DNA from: Mycobacterium sp. AZCC_0083
GTDB taxonomy: Bacteria; Actinomycetota; Actinomycetes; Mycobacteriales; Mycobacteriaceae
Direction: 5' to 3'
NCBI RefSeq assembly: GCF_014202335.1
Contig: NZ_JACHGP010000002.1
Location: 372,001 to 436,000 of the forward strand
Length of the DNA: 64,000 nucleotides
Shown: positions 43,044-51,586 of the stretch, piece after piece
Position numbering within the stretch: the stretch's first letter is position 1
How the letters are laid out: each line of letters begins with the position of its first letter
Notes under the pieces: generated by a model
Database searches by the model: none
The model's input: the letters and a program-made list of their open reading frames with translations, nothing else
Told to the model about the DNA's origin: nothing
Program-made: the position numbers and the translations under genes

Positions 43044-43540
43044 ACGGGCCGTCGACGGCGAGCCTAGGGCGTCTACGCCGCTACCGCTCGCTCGATCCGA
43101 CGACGTGGCTGCTAGCGCTCGATGACGGCGAGCCCGTCGGGTTGGGCGGCGCGATCGACTACGGCACGTTCGCCTACATCGGCCTCGTCGGTGTACTGCA
43201 GGACATTCAGCGACGCGGGATCGGGCACGCGATCATGGCCAGGCTGCTGGCACTGATCGATGCGCGAGGCGGCCGGACATCGCTGCTCGACGCGATGGAC
43301 ACCGGCGCCGCGCTCTATCGAAAGATGGGATTCGTCGACGACGACACGGTGCGACTGTTCCACGGCGAGGCTCGTGGGATACCGACGGCGATGGCTCGGG
43401 CCAGAACGCCGCTGCGGCATCGATGCTCGAGCGGCGAGGGTTCGCGTTCACGCGCCAGCTCGTGCACGTGCGACTCGGCGAGCCCATTCCCCCGCCGCCG
43501 CGACCGCATCTACGGACAGGCGAGCATGGCGGCGGGGTAG
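42983..43540 (+). pseudogene. GNAT acetyltransferase with two compensating frameshifts
   Basis: The frame from about 42,983 encodes the GNAT core: WLLALDDGEPVGLGGAIDYG, GVLQDIQRRGIGHAIMARLLAL and TGAALYRKMGFVDDDTVRLFHGEARG. Near 43,378 (CTCGTGGGATACC) the protein-like signal moves to another frame: DTDGDGSGQNAAAASMLERR then GFAFTRQLVHVRLGEP. Near 43,487 (ATTCCCCCGCC) it returns to the first frame for DRIYGQASMAAG and the stop. Both sites are in short homopolymer runs, so two one-base errors or a real double mutation are possible. The exact start is also unclear, as it overlaps the SnoaL-like gene. Confidence 0.55.
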
Positions 43541-43563
43541 AGGGTTTCGACCGCGAGGTTCGT

Positions 43564-44478
43564 CTAGTAATCCCAGACGGCGGGTACGCACCGGAAGGTA
43601 TCGCCGGCGGCGGCTACCCGGCAGAGGGACGGGAACGGCAGGTGGGTGGCCACCAGAGCCTCGCCCGTCGCGGCTAGCTCTTGCAAGAGGCGCACGCGGA
43701 CACGGGCCGCCTCCTCCGGGTCGTGTTCGAATCCGTTGTACCACTCTGGATTATCGAACCCGACCTGGAACACGGCGTCGCCGGCGAACGTCAGCCGGTC
43801 GCCGCCTGACGCCAGGCGGACGATGCTGTGTCCGGGGGTATGACCGCCGGTGCGAGAGACGAGTACGCCGGGCGCCACCTCGTACTCGGTATCGAACGGC
43901 CGCAGCAGGCTGTCGTACTCGCTCAAGAACCGCGAGGCCGTCGAGCGAAGCACTTCCGGTATCGGCGCCGGCATGACGGTGCGAGAGAAATCGGGCGACT
44001 GCCAGAACTCGGCTTCGGCGGCTGCCAGGTGGACCCGCAGGTCCGGACGCAACCGGTCCCTCAGACCGTCGGTGAGCAGCCCGCCGACGTGGTCCATGTG
44101 CAAATGGGTGAGCACCACGTCGGTCACGGATGATGGAGCAATGCCCGCCGCCTCCAGGCGCATGGCCAACTGCCCGGCCCGCGGGAAGCCCGGGAACTCC
44201 AGCCCCAGACCAGAATCGATGAGTACGGTCTGGTCGCCGCTACGCGCCACGGCCACGTTCAAGGGCCAGTCGAGCACGTCCGGCGGCAGGAACATGTCCT
44301 TGAGCCAGGCCGCCAGGTCGGTCGAATCGGCGTTGGTGGCCATCGTCGGCGCCGTGATGGGTAGCACCCCGTCGCTGATCACCAGCACCTCGATGTCGCC
44401 GACCTGCAGCGCGTAGCGCGACGGGACCAATTCGTCGAGCCCCTCGCTACCGAGGTGTGAAATGTTGTCCAAGCTCAT
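43564..44478 (-). CDS. Metallo-beta-lactamase-fold hydrolase
   Basis: MBL-fold metallohydrolase of 304 residues. It has HLHMDH (125-130) and GGHTPGHSIVRL, followed by FAGDAVFQVGFDNPEW and a distal histidine in ALVATHLPFPSLCRV. This layout fits the quorum-quenching lactonase/alkylsulfatase-like subgroup with a long C-terminal part. ATG 44478 is preceded by AGAAGGAG at good spacing; the 12 upstream in-frame residues are not used. The 324 bases to the next gene (44,479-44,802) contain no recognisable gene, and no clear promoter pair was found there. Confidence 0.92.
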   Translation of the reverse strand: MSLDNISHLGSEGLDELVPSRYALQVGDIEVLVISDGVLPITAPTMATNADSTDLAAWLKDMFLPPDVLDWPLNVAVARSGDQTVLIDSGLGLEFPGFPRAGQLAMRLEAAGIAPSSVTDVVLTHLHMDHVGGLLTDGLRDRLRPDLRVHLAAAEAEFWQSPDFSRTVMPAPIPEVLRSTASRFLSEYDSLLRPFDTEYEVAPGVLVSRTGGHTPGHSIVRLASGGDRLTFAGDAVFQVGFDNPEWYNGFEHDPEEAARVRVRLLQELAATGEALVATHLPFPSLCRVAAAGDTFRCVPAVWDY

Positions 44479-44802
44479 GATTTTTCTCCTTCTGAGCGCC
44501 GTACTCGAAGACATGGGGGATGGGCTGTCCTCCTCTTAGACGCTTCCGGGCGGCGGGATTCATCCACGGCGCCCACGTGCAGCCGGATTGACACCCTGCG
44601 ATACACTTGGGGCCGATTCCCGACAGGTCTGGGCCGCGGTGTTGACGCCGGCCCGCCGTTCACGGTCCGTGCGCTATCCGCGCGGCCAGCGGATCCAATG
44701 CCTCATTCTTCCCGGTCGTTCCCTGACGCCGGACGTTTCGTCCTGCCCCGAGATCGAACACCGCACAGCCATCAACCACACCACAGAAAGAAGCGAAAGC
44801 CC

Positions 44803-45276
44803 ATGATTACCAACGGAACCGAGCGAGAGGTCATCGAGGCCATGCTCGACCTCAACCGCGAAGCGCTCATCGAGACCGTCCGCGGCCTCTCCGATGCCGA
44901 CGCCCGCCGACGACTCGTCGCGTCGCTGACGACGCCGATCTCGTTGATCAAGCATGCCGCGGGCGCGGAACGGATTTGGTTCCAACGGTTCTGGGCGGGA
45001 CTCGACGAATCCGAATGCGATGGCTACTCCCGCCGCGACGAGGGCACCTTCGCCGTCACCGACGACGAGTCGCTACTAGACGTCATCGCCGAGTTCGAGC
45101 GCGCGAGCCAACGATCACGCGAGATCGCATCCCGCTTCGACCTCGACGACACCAAGGACAATCCCCGCCAGGGAGTGGTCAGCATGCGCTGGACCCTGCT
45201 CCTCATGATCCAAGAGTTCGCCAGGCACGCCGGTCACGGGGACATCCTCCGCGAACAGATCGACGAGCCCAGCTGA
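44803..45276 (+). CDS. DUF664/DinB-family protein
   Basis: Four-helix bundle protein of 157 residues in the DinB-like DUF664 family. LIETVRGLSDADARRRLV, ISLIKHAAGAERIWFQRFWAG, FAVTDDESLLDVIAEFERA and the terminal IQEFARHAGHGDILREQI are visible. DinB-like proteins often use a bacillithiol/mycothiol-type thiol cofactor and a metal bound by the conserved histidines (LIKHAAG, ARHAGHGD), so a mycothiol-dependent transferase is possible. The start was chosen for AAGCGAAAG upstream and family length. A close paralogue lies at 51726. Confidence 0.88.
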   Translation: MITNGTEREVIEAMLDLNREALIETVRGLSDADARRRLVASLTTPISLIKHAAGAERIWFQRFWAGLDESECDGYSRRDEGTFAVTDDESLLDVIAEFERASQRSREIASRFDLDDTKDNPRQGVVSMRWTLLLMIQEFARHAGHGDILREQIDEPS

Positions 45277-45321
45277 ACCTCTCGCCGCTCAGTCGATCTG
45301 AGCCGTGTCGGCGTCCTTGAA

Positions 45322-45411
45322 CTACATGACCGGGGGCTTGCGGGTGAAGCCATGCGTGACGACCTCGAGAATCACCACACCGACTGCGACCCAGATGAAT
45401 CCGGCCACGAA
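45322..45411 (-). pseudogene. Orphan C-terminal membrane segment
   Basis: The minus strand here ends a reading frame with VFVAGFIWVAVGVVILEVVT then HGFTRKPPVM and a stop. This is one good hydrophobic helix followed by a basic tail, like the end of a membrane protein. Upstream (toward 45,412) the sequence becomes the opposite-strand aldehyde dehydrogenase tail, so the rest of the gene is missing. Confidence 0.4.
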
Positions 45412-45774
45412 CACTTCTTCGCGCCCACCGTCTTGACTGACGTGACGGCAGCCATGCCGGTGGTGGCGGAGGAGACCTTCGGTCCCGTGGCGGCGTTGAT
45501 CATCGTGAGCGACGACGACGAGGCCGTCGCGATCGCCAACGACACCGAGTACGGGTTGGCGGCCAGCGTCTGGAGTCGCGACACCGACCATGCCCTGGCG
45601 GTGGGCCGCCGTATCCGATCGGGTGCGCTCTTCGTCAACTCGTTCGTATCTTCCGATCCCCGAGTGCCTTTCGGCGGCATCAAGCGCAGCGGCTACGGTC
45701 GTGAACTTGGCGCTGCGGGGGTCCGGGAGTTCACCAACCTGCGCACGTTCTGGGTGGCACCGCAGGCAGTCTGA
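45412..45774 (+). pseudogene. Aldehyde dehydrogenase, C-terminal fragment only
   Basis: About 120 codons match only the last quarter of NAD(P)-dependent aldehyde dehydrogenases: FFAPTVLTDVTAAMPVVAEE, TFGPVAALIIV, NDTEYGLAASVWSRD, GALFVNSFV, VPFGGIKRSGYGRELG and VREFTNLRTFWV. The catalytic Cys and Glu, and the whole NAD-binding domain, are absent. No start codon or ribosome binding site precedes the similarity, which begins at the junction with the minus-strand membrane remnant. It is therefore a 5'-truncated relic. Confidence 0.8.
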
Positions 45775-45801
45775 CCGTGCACGCCCACTGGCGCGAACGC
45801 G

Positions 45802-47430
45802 CTATCCACGCTCACCGCCTGCGAGGCTCGGCGCCACGGGCAGGTTGTGGTCGGCGCGCAGGATGTCAGCGGCGCGTTCGCCGATGACGACGCACGGGGC
45901 CTGTGTGTTTCCCGTAGTGATCCGCGGCATGATGGACGCGTCGGCAACCCGCAGCCGGTTGACTCCGTGCACTTTGAGATTGCCGTCGACGACGGCCATC
46001 GCGTCGTTGCCCATCTTGGCGGTGCCACTTTGGTGCCAGTAGGTTGACGCCGCATCGCGGATGAACCGTTCCAACTCAGCACCTTTGAGCGGGCCGGGCA
46101 TCACTTCGCGCTTGGTGAAAGGGTTCAACTCAGCCGAGTTGCCGACTTCCCTTGCCAGTTCAACCGCAGCGACCGCCGCTTTGAGGTCATCCGGATGAGA
46201 CAGGAACCTTGCGCGGATGTCGAGCGCGTCGTGAGGGCTCGGTCCGGTCAATAGAATCTCCCCGCGGCTCTTGGCCTGCACGAGACCGGGGAACAGATTC
46301 CAGCTCGCTTCGGGCGGGTCGAACCGCTTGGTGTTCTCAGCGCTGGACGACTTGGGAAACTGGGCCTGGCACGTCTGCAGATCAGGGGAGTCCAGCCCCG
46401 GATCGCTTCGCCAGAAGTAAGTGGCTTCCACGCCGTTGTTGCGTGGTGTGATCGGCTCTTTGCATTCCCAGAGGCAGTCGAATCCGACGTGGTCCTGGAA
46501 GTTTTGGCCCACGCCCGGTAGATGCTGAACGACTGGTATGCCGTGACGTTGAAGGTGGGCGTTGTCGCCGATGCCGGATTGCATGAGGAGTTTGGGCGTG
46601 TTGAATGCGCCAAGGGAAAGCACCACCTCGTTGGCTGCTCCTGCTCGGTAGACCTTGCCGCCATGGATGAACTCCACACCGGTAACCGTGGAGTCGTTCA
46701 TCACCAGCCTGATGACCAACGCATTTGGGAACACGGTCAGATTGGGCTGCGTGCGGTGCGGATGGACATATGAGCGGTAGGCGGACTGGCGGAAGCCGTC
46801 GCGTATGCGCAGGTCGATGATCGCCGCACCGCCGGGACCCTCCATCATCTCGCCGTTGTGGCTGTCAAAGGTGGGTATTCCCAATGATTTTGCGCCGTCA
46901 ACCACGGCGTAGGCGATCGGGTGAGGATCGGGCGCCGTCTGGACGAATACTGGCCCACCGGTTCCCCGGTAGCGGGGGTCGGGGGTGCCGTGCCAGTCCT
47001 CGATGCGGCGGTAGACGTCGAGGATCGAGTCATAACCCCACGCTGGGTCGCCGGACTCAGCGGCAAAGTAGTCCCAGTCGCTGCGGTGCCCCCAAGCCCA
47101 GATCATCGTGTTGATGCTTGACCCGCCGCCAAGGACCTTCCCCATCGACATTGGCACCGCACGGCCATTCACGGCGTTGTCGGGAGCGGCGTGGAAGTTC
47201 CAGTCCCGCTCCGTCCCCAGGTTCAGTGGCCATTGACCAGCTGTCCGTACCTGCGGTATCTCGTCATCTCCGCCGGCCTCCAACAACAGCACGCGGACCT
47301 CGGGGTGCTCCGCAAGCCGGCCCGCGACCACAGATCCCGACGAACCCGACCCGCAGACGATGAAATCGAACTCCGGCGTGCGCCCGGAAGACGATTCGAA
47401 GTCAGCGAAACTTTTAGTGCTTGAATCCAT
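45802..47430 (-). CDS. GMC-family FAD-dependent oxidoreductase (choline dehydrogenase-like)
   Basis: Flavoenzyme of 542 residues of the glucose-methanol-choline family. VCGSGSSGSVVAGRLAE (FAD Rossmann), MGKVLGGGSSINTMIWAWG (GMC signature 1), LSLGAFNTPKLLMQSGIG (signature 2) and the catalytic region YWHQSGTAKMG with TGNTQAPCVVIGERAA are all present. It oxidises a primary or secondary alcohol to the aldehyde or ketone. ATG 47430 has AGGAG 11 bases upstream. A TetR gene diverges from it, about 600 bases away. It converges on the aldehyde dehydrogenase relic, so an alcohol-to-acid pathway may once have existed here. Confidence 0.93.
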   Translation of the reverse strand: MDSSTKSFADFESSSGRTPEFDFIVCGSGSSGSVVAGRLAEHPEVRVLLLEAGGDDEIPQVRTAGQWPLNLGTERDWNFHAAPDNAVNGRAVPMSMGKVLGGGSSINTMIWAWGHRSDWDYFAAESGDPAWGYDSILDVYRRIEDWHGTPDPRYRGTGGPVFVQTAPDPHPIAYAVVDGAKSLGIPTFDSHNGEMMEGPGGAAIIDLRIRDGFRQSAYRSYVHPHRTQPNLTVFPNALVIRLVMNDSTVTGVEFIHGGKVYRAGAANEVVLSLGAFNTPKLLMQSGIGDNAHLQRHGIPVVQHLPGVGQNFQDHVGFDCLWECKEPITPRNNGVEATYFWRSDPGLDSPDLQTCQAQFPKSSSAENTKRFDPPEASWNLFPGLVQAKSRGEILLTGPSPHDALDIRARFLSHPDDLKAAVAAVELAREVGNSAELNPFTKREVMPGPLKGAELERFIRDAASTYWHQSGTAKMGNDAMAVVDGNLKVHGVNRLRVADASIMPRITTGNTQAPCVVIGERAADILRADHNLPVAPSLAGGERG

Positions 47431-47510
47431 TTGACAATGCTCCTGTATTCACTGACCGGTCGACGCGGAACTCGTTGGGCCAGTTCCTGGTTCGCCCGCG
47501 TTGATCTGAG

Positions 47511-47534
47511 TACGACGACTTCGATGTCGTCGTA
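47511..47534. promoter_or_regulatory. Perfect 9-bp inverted repeat upstream of GMC gene
   Basis: TACGACGAC-TTCGAT-GTCGTCGTA, a perfect 9-bp inverted repeat with a 6-base centre, 81 bases upstream of the GMC start. It could be an operator for the divergent TetR-family protein or a hairpin in the GMC leader. The rest of the 47,431-48,031 interval holds no recognisable gene. Confidence 0.45.
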
Positions 47535-47966
47535 GCGACGGCGTTCGGCCGGGCAGTTGACTGCTACCGACGGAACACTTCTATGGAATCACGACCGTGA
47601 TGTAACGAACGTATTTGATAGATGGGGCGGGGTCAAGGTCGTCCGGCGGGCGCAATAAAAACTTGCGCGCGAGTCAGTATCAGCACGGCGCCCGTCAGGG
47701 CGAGGCATCCAGGGAAGTGCCTGGCGCGGCACATCCGCAAAGTAGAATCGCACGAAAGTGGCTTTTGAACAGCATGTTTCACATCTTCGAGTCACCCGGG
47801 AGCGAGTAGTGCCCCCGCAGTTCAGTGGCTACTGCGTCAGTCTTGCGGACGCCCACGTGTCCCGATTTCCGACTCCCTTCCCAAGCTGTTCCCAGCCAAT
47901 CAGCAGCCGATTGTACGGTCGGCGCGATTGCCGAGATTCGCAGCCGGTGCACAGGATTGGTATACG

Positions 47967-47985
47967 ATAGCGATATCTATGCTAT
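47967..47985. promoter_or_regulatory. Candidate TetR operator
   Basis: ATAGC-N9-GCTAT inverted repeat in a locally AT-rich stretch (TATACGATAGCGATATCTAT region), 46 bases upstream of the TetR start. Its size of 19 bp and its position match typical autoregulatory TetR sites. A GATATC palindrome sits at the centre. Confidence 0.4.
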
Positions 47986-48031
47986 ATGGGCATGCGTACT
48001 CCGATCCTGAGAAATGTGCAGCGGGGATGAC

Positions 48032-48637
48032 ATGAGATATCCACCCGATCAGAAGGCCAAGGCACGCGCCGCCCTCGTACGCGCCGGAATGCGTGCGATG
48101 AAGGTTGACGGCTTCAACGGAATAGGGGTGGACGGACTCGCCGCAGCGGCGGACGTGACCTCCGGCGCGTTCTACTCCAACTTCGCGAACAAGGAGGCGA
48201 TGCTCGAGGCGATCGTCGATGCTGCGGTCGGCGAGCCGTTCCTCTCCGAGACCGAGTCGGGCACCAAAGCCGAACGTCGAGTGAAGCTCAACGAGTTTCT
48301 CGACGACTACATCAGTGCTGCCCACGTGACGGACCCAGGTGGCGGTTGCGTAATGCCCGCCCTGAACGCAGACGTAGCGCGGGCGGGGACCGCCACGCGA
48401 GAGGCCTACGAGCGCAAGATCGCTGCGCTGGCCAGTCAGATCGAAGACCTGCTTGACGGCCCACGACCCGATCGGCGGCGCCGGGCATGGAGCATTGTCG
48501 CGCTGATGGTGGGGACAATCTCGATCTCACGCGCCATGTCCGACGCCACTACCCAGGGTGAGGTGATCGACTCGGCACGGCGAACTGCCGACGGTCTCGT
48601 CTCGCCGCCCAAGCCACGTAGAACACCTGCCAAATAG
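48032..48637 (+). CDS. TetR-family regulator
   Basis: Repressor of 201 residues. The N-terminal helix-turn-helix is readable as GFNGIGVDGLAAAADVTSGAFYSNFANKEAMLEAI. The C-terminal ligand domain has TDPGGGCVMPALNADVARAG, a motif of the TetR_C_16/AcrR-like subgroup that senses small hydrophobic compounds. ATG 48032 is preferred over an in-frame ATG 6 codons upstream, as GGGGATGA precedes it. It is probably autoregulated and may control the divergent GMC gene. Confidence 0.9.
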   Translation: MRYPPDQKAKARAALVRAGMRAMKVDGFNGIGVDGLAAAADVTSGAFYSNFANKEAMLEAIVDAAVGEPFLSETESGTKAERRVKLNEFLDDYISAAHVTDPGGGCVMPALNADVARAGTATREAYERKIAALASQIEDLLDGPRPDRRRRAWSIVALMVGTISISRAMSDATTQGEVIDSARRTADGLVSPPKPRRTPAK

Positions 48638-48649
48638 GGAGCTGGGGGG

Positions 48650-49702
48650 TCAGTCTTCGGGACTGCTGTTACCGCGCCACTCCGAGATCTTGCGCCCCAA
48701 CGAGTCTGCGGCATTCGTCGCGGCTCGGCCCACTCCGTCGACGACACCCGAAACCCCATCCCGCAGACCGCGAATCAGCGGATCATCGGATTGGTCGAAA
48801 CCATCGCGGTACTCGCGTGCGGCGGCGGCGACATCGCCAGTCCAGGAATGCTTTTCGTCATCCGACCGGACGGGGTATTCCCCGGCGAGGATGGCGCCGT
48901 AGCCGCCGGTATCGACCCATTTCGTCAGTGCGGCAGCCCGCAGCACGGAGAACGGATGGGTCTCGAGCTCGAGATTGAGCAGCTTGAGCACTCCGTCGCG
49001 CATGTCGCCGCTGCGGTCGTATTCGGCGGCCTGCGCGAGGAAGGCCTGCGAGTCCATCTTGTCGAGTCGGCCGCCGCCGGCGAGCTTCAGTTGCACCCGG
49101 ATGGCGGCATCGAAGTCCTGCCCGCACAACAAGCCTGCGCGGTCGCCGGACAGCTCCGACTTTCGCTGCCACTCCATGAGTGCGGCGACGATGGCCCGCA
49201 ACGCCCAGCCACCGACAGGAACGAAGCCGAACGTCGACGCCAGCCGCATGAGGTGCATCAGCATGGTCCGATACACGGCGTGGCCGCTGAGGGCGTGGCC
49301 GAGTTCGTGGCCGATGACGAAGCGCATCTCGTCGACGCTCATCAAGTCATACATGCCGGAGGTGAGCACGATAAACGGCTGCTCCATCCCGATCGCATAC
49401 GCGTTGACGATCGGCGACTGCACGACGAACAACTCTGGCTTGACCGGCGCATCGAGCACCGAAACACACTCGTCGAGCAACGCGTCGAGATCAGCGAACT
49501 GGCGCGACCCCACGCGTGCAGAACTCGCCAGGTACAGCAGCCGATGCTGGCGTTCCCGCAGCATGCCCGACAGCACCTTGAGGATCTGATCGAATCCCTT
49601 GAGCCTGCGTAGCGCTGTCAGCGCAGTCCGGTCCGCGGGATGCTCCCACGCGCGCGAACTGATGTCGGGGAAGGTTCTTCGCTCCGCTGCGTCCTCTGTC
49701 AT
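48650..49702 (-). CDS. M48-family metallopeptidase
   Basis: Zinc peptidase of 350 residues. HELGH, within VIGHELGHALSGH, supplies two zinc histidines and the catalytic glutamate, and the downstream glutamate in WQRKSELSGDRAGLL is the third ligand. Unlike HtpX there are no clear transmembrane helices apart from a weak hydrophobic stretch (FGFVPVGGWALRAIVAAL). The tail (GVVDGVGRAATNAADSLGRK) is amphipathic. ATG 49702 matches the expected start and upstream in-frame residues are dissimilar. It ends 12 bases from the converging TetR gene. Protein quality control is the usual role. Confidence 0.9.
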   Translation of the reverse strand: MTEDAAERRTFPDISSRAWEHPADRTALTALRRLKGFDQILKVLSGMLRERQHRLLYLASSARVGSRQFADLDALLDECVSVLDAPVKPELFVVQSPIVNAYAIGMEQPFIVLTSGMYDLMSVDEMRFVIGHELGHALSGHAVYRTMLMHLMRLASTFGFVPVGGWALRAIVAALMEWQRKSELSGDRAGLLCGQDFDAAIRVQLKLAGGGRLDKMDSQAFLAQAAEYDRSGDMRDGVLKLLNLELETHPFSVLRAAALTKWVDTGGYGAILAGEYPVRSDDEKHSWTGDVAAAAREYRDGFDQSDDPLIRGLRDGVSGVVDGVGRAATNAADSLGRKISEWRGNSSPED

Positions 49703-49751
49703 TGAACGACTCCGTTCATGTGGGTTATTCACAACGCTAGGCCACCGTGGT

Positions 49752-50426
49752 CTAGGGTGATGCCACAACGTTTTGCGAGGCCGAGTACCACTGCAGCGTA
49801 AGCCAATTGAGACGGGCTTCACGGGCGGCGGCATCCGCATCGCCGTGCTCGGCGAGATCGATGATCTTCGCATGCTGCGCGACCGACGAACGGCCGCTCA
49901 ACGACGAGAACCGTGCGCGCTCCATGCGCCTGAGCAGAGGCGTGTACTGATCGAGCACCGACCGGACGGCCTTGTTGGCGCAGACGTCGACGGCCACGCC
50001 GTGAAACTCGTCGTCGGACTCGATGGCCATGGCGACGTCGTTGGCGCGGAGCGCAGAAGCGAACCGTTCATTGGCATCCCGCATTGCCGCGAGGTGTTCG
50101 GGCCCCATCATGGGCACCGCCTCGCGCACGGCAAGTTCGTGCATTGCCGCGGCGACTGCCTGGGCATCGCGCATGCTCTGCGCGTCCAGCGGGCTGACGA
50201 TCGTGTAGCGACCCGGCCGGGTCTGCACCAGACCCGCCGCGTCTAGCCTGGCGAGCGCCTCGCGAATCGGCGTTCGGCTCACACCGAGCCATTCGCTGAG
50301 TTCCGCGTCCACGAGTCGTTCCTCTGGCTCGAGGGTGCCGTCGACGATCGCCGTCCGGATTGCGGTGAAGGCGTCGTCGCGCAGGAGCTGTCGCTTGGGT
50401 GCTGCGGCCTTCCGTGGCACGGGCAT
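49752..50426 (-). CDS. GntR-family regulator, FCD subfamily
   Basis: Regulator of 224 residues. The winged helix is AFTAIRTAIVDGTLEPEERLVDAELSEWLG then VSRTPIREALARLDAAGLV. The FCD domain contains the ligand/metal residues in AMHELAVREA, ESDDEFHGVAVDVCANKAV and QHAKIIDLAEHGD. ATG 50426 is followed by basic residues (PRKAAAPKRQ). It diverges from the ACC deaminase gene with 152 bases between. An operator-like palindrome abuts its own start codon and another lies before the deaminase, so it probably represses both. Confidence 0.92.
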   Translation of the reverse strand: MPVPRKAAAPKRQLLRDDAFTAIRTAIVDGTLEPEERLVDAELSEWLGVSRTPIREALARLDAAGLVQTRPGRYTIVSPLDAQSMRDAQAVAAAMHELAVREAVPMMGPEHLAAMRDANERFASALRANDVAMAIESDDEFHGVAVDVCANKAVRSVLDQYTPLLRRMERARFSSLSGRSSVAQHAKIIDLAEHGDADAAAREARLNWLTLQWYSASQNVVASP

Positions 50427-50438
50427 GCAATATCTTGC
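50427..50438. promoter_or_regulatory. Operator-like imperfect palindrome next to GntR start
   Basis: GCAATATCTTGC directly abuts the start codon of the GntR gene. It has the same plan (GC, AT-rich centre, GC) as the site before the deaminase gene at 50528-50539. Paired sites of this kind are typical for divergent GntR-controlled promoters. Confidence 0.45.
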
Positions 50439-50527
50439 GCTCACTGTGGTCCGGACTGTCAAGTGACGATCACCGGACGTAGCGCCGTGAACAGCACCGG
50501 GAGGTCGATGGTCAGAAGCACTGAGCT

Positions 50528-50539
50528 GCGATATATTGC
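50528..50539. promoter_or_regulatory. Operator-like imperfect palindrome before ACC deaminase gene
   Basis: GCGATATATTGC, 10 of 12 positions symmetric, 40 bases before ATG 50579 and followed by a related GCGTATTGCA (50538-50547). It resembles the site next to the GntR start. Repression of the deaminase promoter by the divergent GntR protein is inferred. Confidence 0.45.
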
Positions 50540-50578
50540 GTATTGCATCGACGTACAGACGCCAGAGGAGTATCACGG

Positions 50579-51586
50579 ATGCCCATTGAGGATTTCGACC
50601 GCTACCCGCTGACGTTCGGGCCGAGCCCGATCCACCCGCTCGAACGCCTGACCGCGCATCTGGGCGGCGCACGTCTGTGGGCCAAGCGGGAGGATTGCAA
50701 TTCCGGGCTGGCGTACGGGGGAAACAAGACCCGCAAGTTGGAGTACATCGTTCCGGACGTCCTGGCTCAGGGGGCCGACACATTGGTCTCGATCGGCGGG
50801 TATCAGAGCAACCACACCCGCCAGGTCGCGGCCGTGGCGGCCAAGCTGGGCCTCAAGGCCCGCTTGGTCCAGGAGAAGTGGGTCGACTGGCCGGACGCGG
50901 TGAACGACAAGGTGGGCAACATCCTGCTGTCCCGCATCATGGGCGCCGACGTTCGGTTGGACCCCGCGGGATTCGACATCGGGATCCGCTCCTCGTGGGA
51001 GGACGCACTGCGCGAGGTGCGTGACGCAGGCGGCAAACCGTACCCGATCCCCGCCGGTGCCTCCGAACATCCGCTCGGCGGTTTGGGATTCGCGAACTGG
51101 GCCTACGAAGTGCAGCAGCAAGAGGCCGAACTCGGCCTGTTCTTCGACACGATCGTGGTGTGCACCGTGACGGGATCCACCCACGCCGGGATGATCGCCG
51201 GATTCGCGGGCCAGGACCGACCGCGCACCGTGCTCGGCATCGACGCGTCGGCGACGATCGACAAAACACGGGCCCAGGTCGCGCGGATCGCCCGCCACAC
51301 CGCCCAGCTGATCGGTTTGGGACGCGACCTGCGCGACGACGAGATCATCGTCCTCGAAGGATGGGCGGGCGATCTGTACGGGATTCCGGTGCAGTCCACC
51401 CTCGATGCGATCAGACTCTCGGGCAGCCTCGAAGCCATGATCATCGACCCCGTCTACGAGGGAAAATCGATGGCGGGCCTCATCGACATGGTGCGCGATG
51501 GCACCCTCGCCAAGGACTCCAACGTCCTGTACGCCCATCTCGGTGGGCAACCGGCGCTCAACGCGTACTCAGGGCTATTCGGTTAG
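50579..51586 (+). CDS. acdS: 1-aminocyclopropane-1-carboxylate deaminase
   Basis: PLP enzyme of 335 residues that converts ACC, the ethylene precursor, to 2-oxobutyrate and ammonia. It follows characterised ACC deaminases through the whole length. K50 ([10 protein letters not shown]) binds PLP. Y267, Y293 and E294 (DPVYEGKSM) and L321 (YAHLGG) correspond to the residues that distinguish ACC deaminase from D-cysteine desulfhydrase. One deviation is SNHTRQ around residue 80, where ACC deaminases usually have SNQTRQ and desulfhydrases have histidine. AGAGGAG lies 8 bases before ATG 50579. It lies next to a GntR/FCD regulator rather than the Lrp-type AcdR known from proteobacteria. Confidence 0.93.
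   Translation: MPIEDFDRYPLTFGPSPIHPLERLTAHLGGARLWAKREDCNSGLAYGGNKTRKLEYIVPDVLAQGADTLVSIGGYQSNHTRQVAAVAAKLGLKARLVQEKWVDWPDAVNDKVGNILLSRIMGADVRLDPAGFDIGIRSSWEDALREVRDAGGKPYPIPAGASEHPLGGLGFANWAYEVQQQEAELGLFFDTIVVCTVTGSTHAGMIAGFAGQDRPRTVLGIDASATIDKTRAQVARIARHTAQLIGLGRDLRDDEIIVLEGWAGDLYGIPVQSTLDAIRLSGSLEAMIIDPVYEGKSMAGLIDMVRDGTLAKDSNVLYAHLGGQPALNAYSGLFG

Noticed and set aside
47511..47534. Reading the 9-bp inverted repeat as a transcription terminator
   Set aside because: It lies upstream of both divergent genes and downstream of none, so termination is not an obvious role; an operator or leader hairpin fits better.
50579..51586. Assignment as D-cysteine desulfhydrase instead of ACC deaminase
   Set aside because: The E294 and L321 positions match ACC deaminase. 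Only the histidine in SNHTRQ favours the alternative, so it is kept as a noted deviation.
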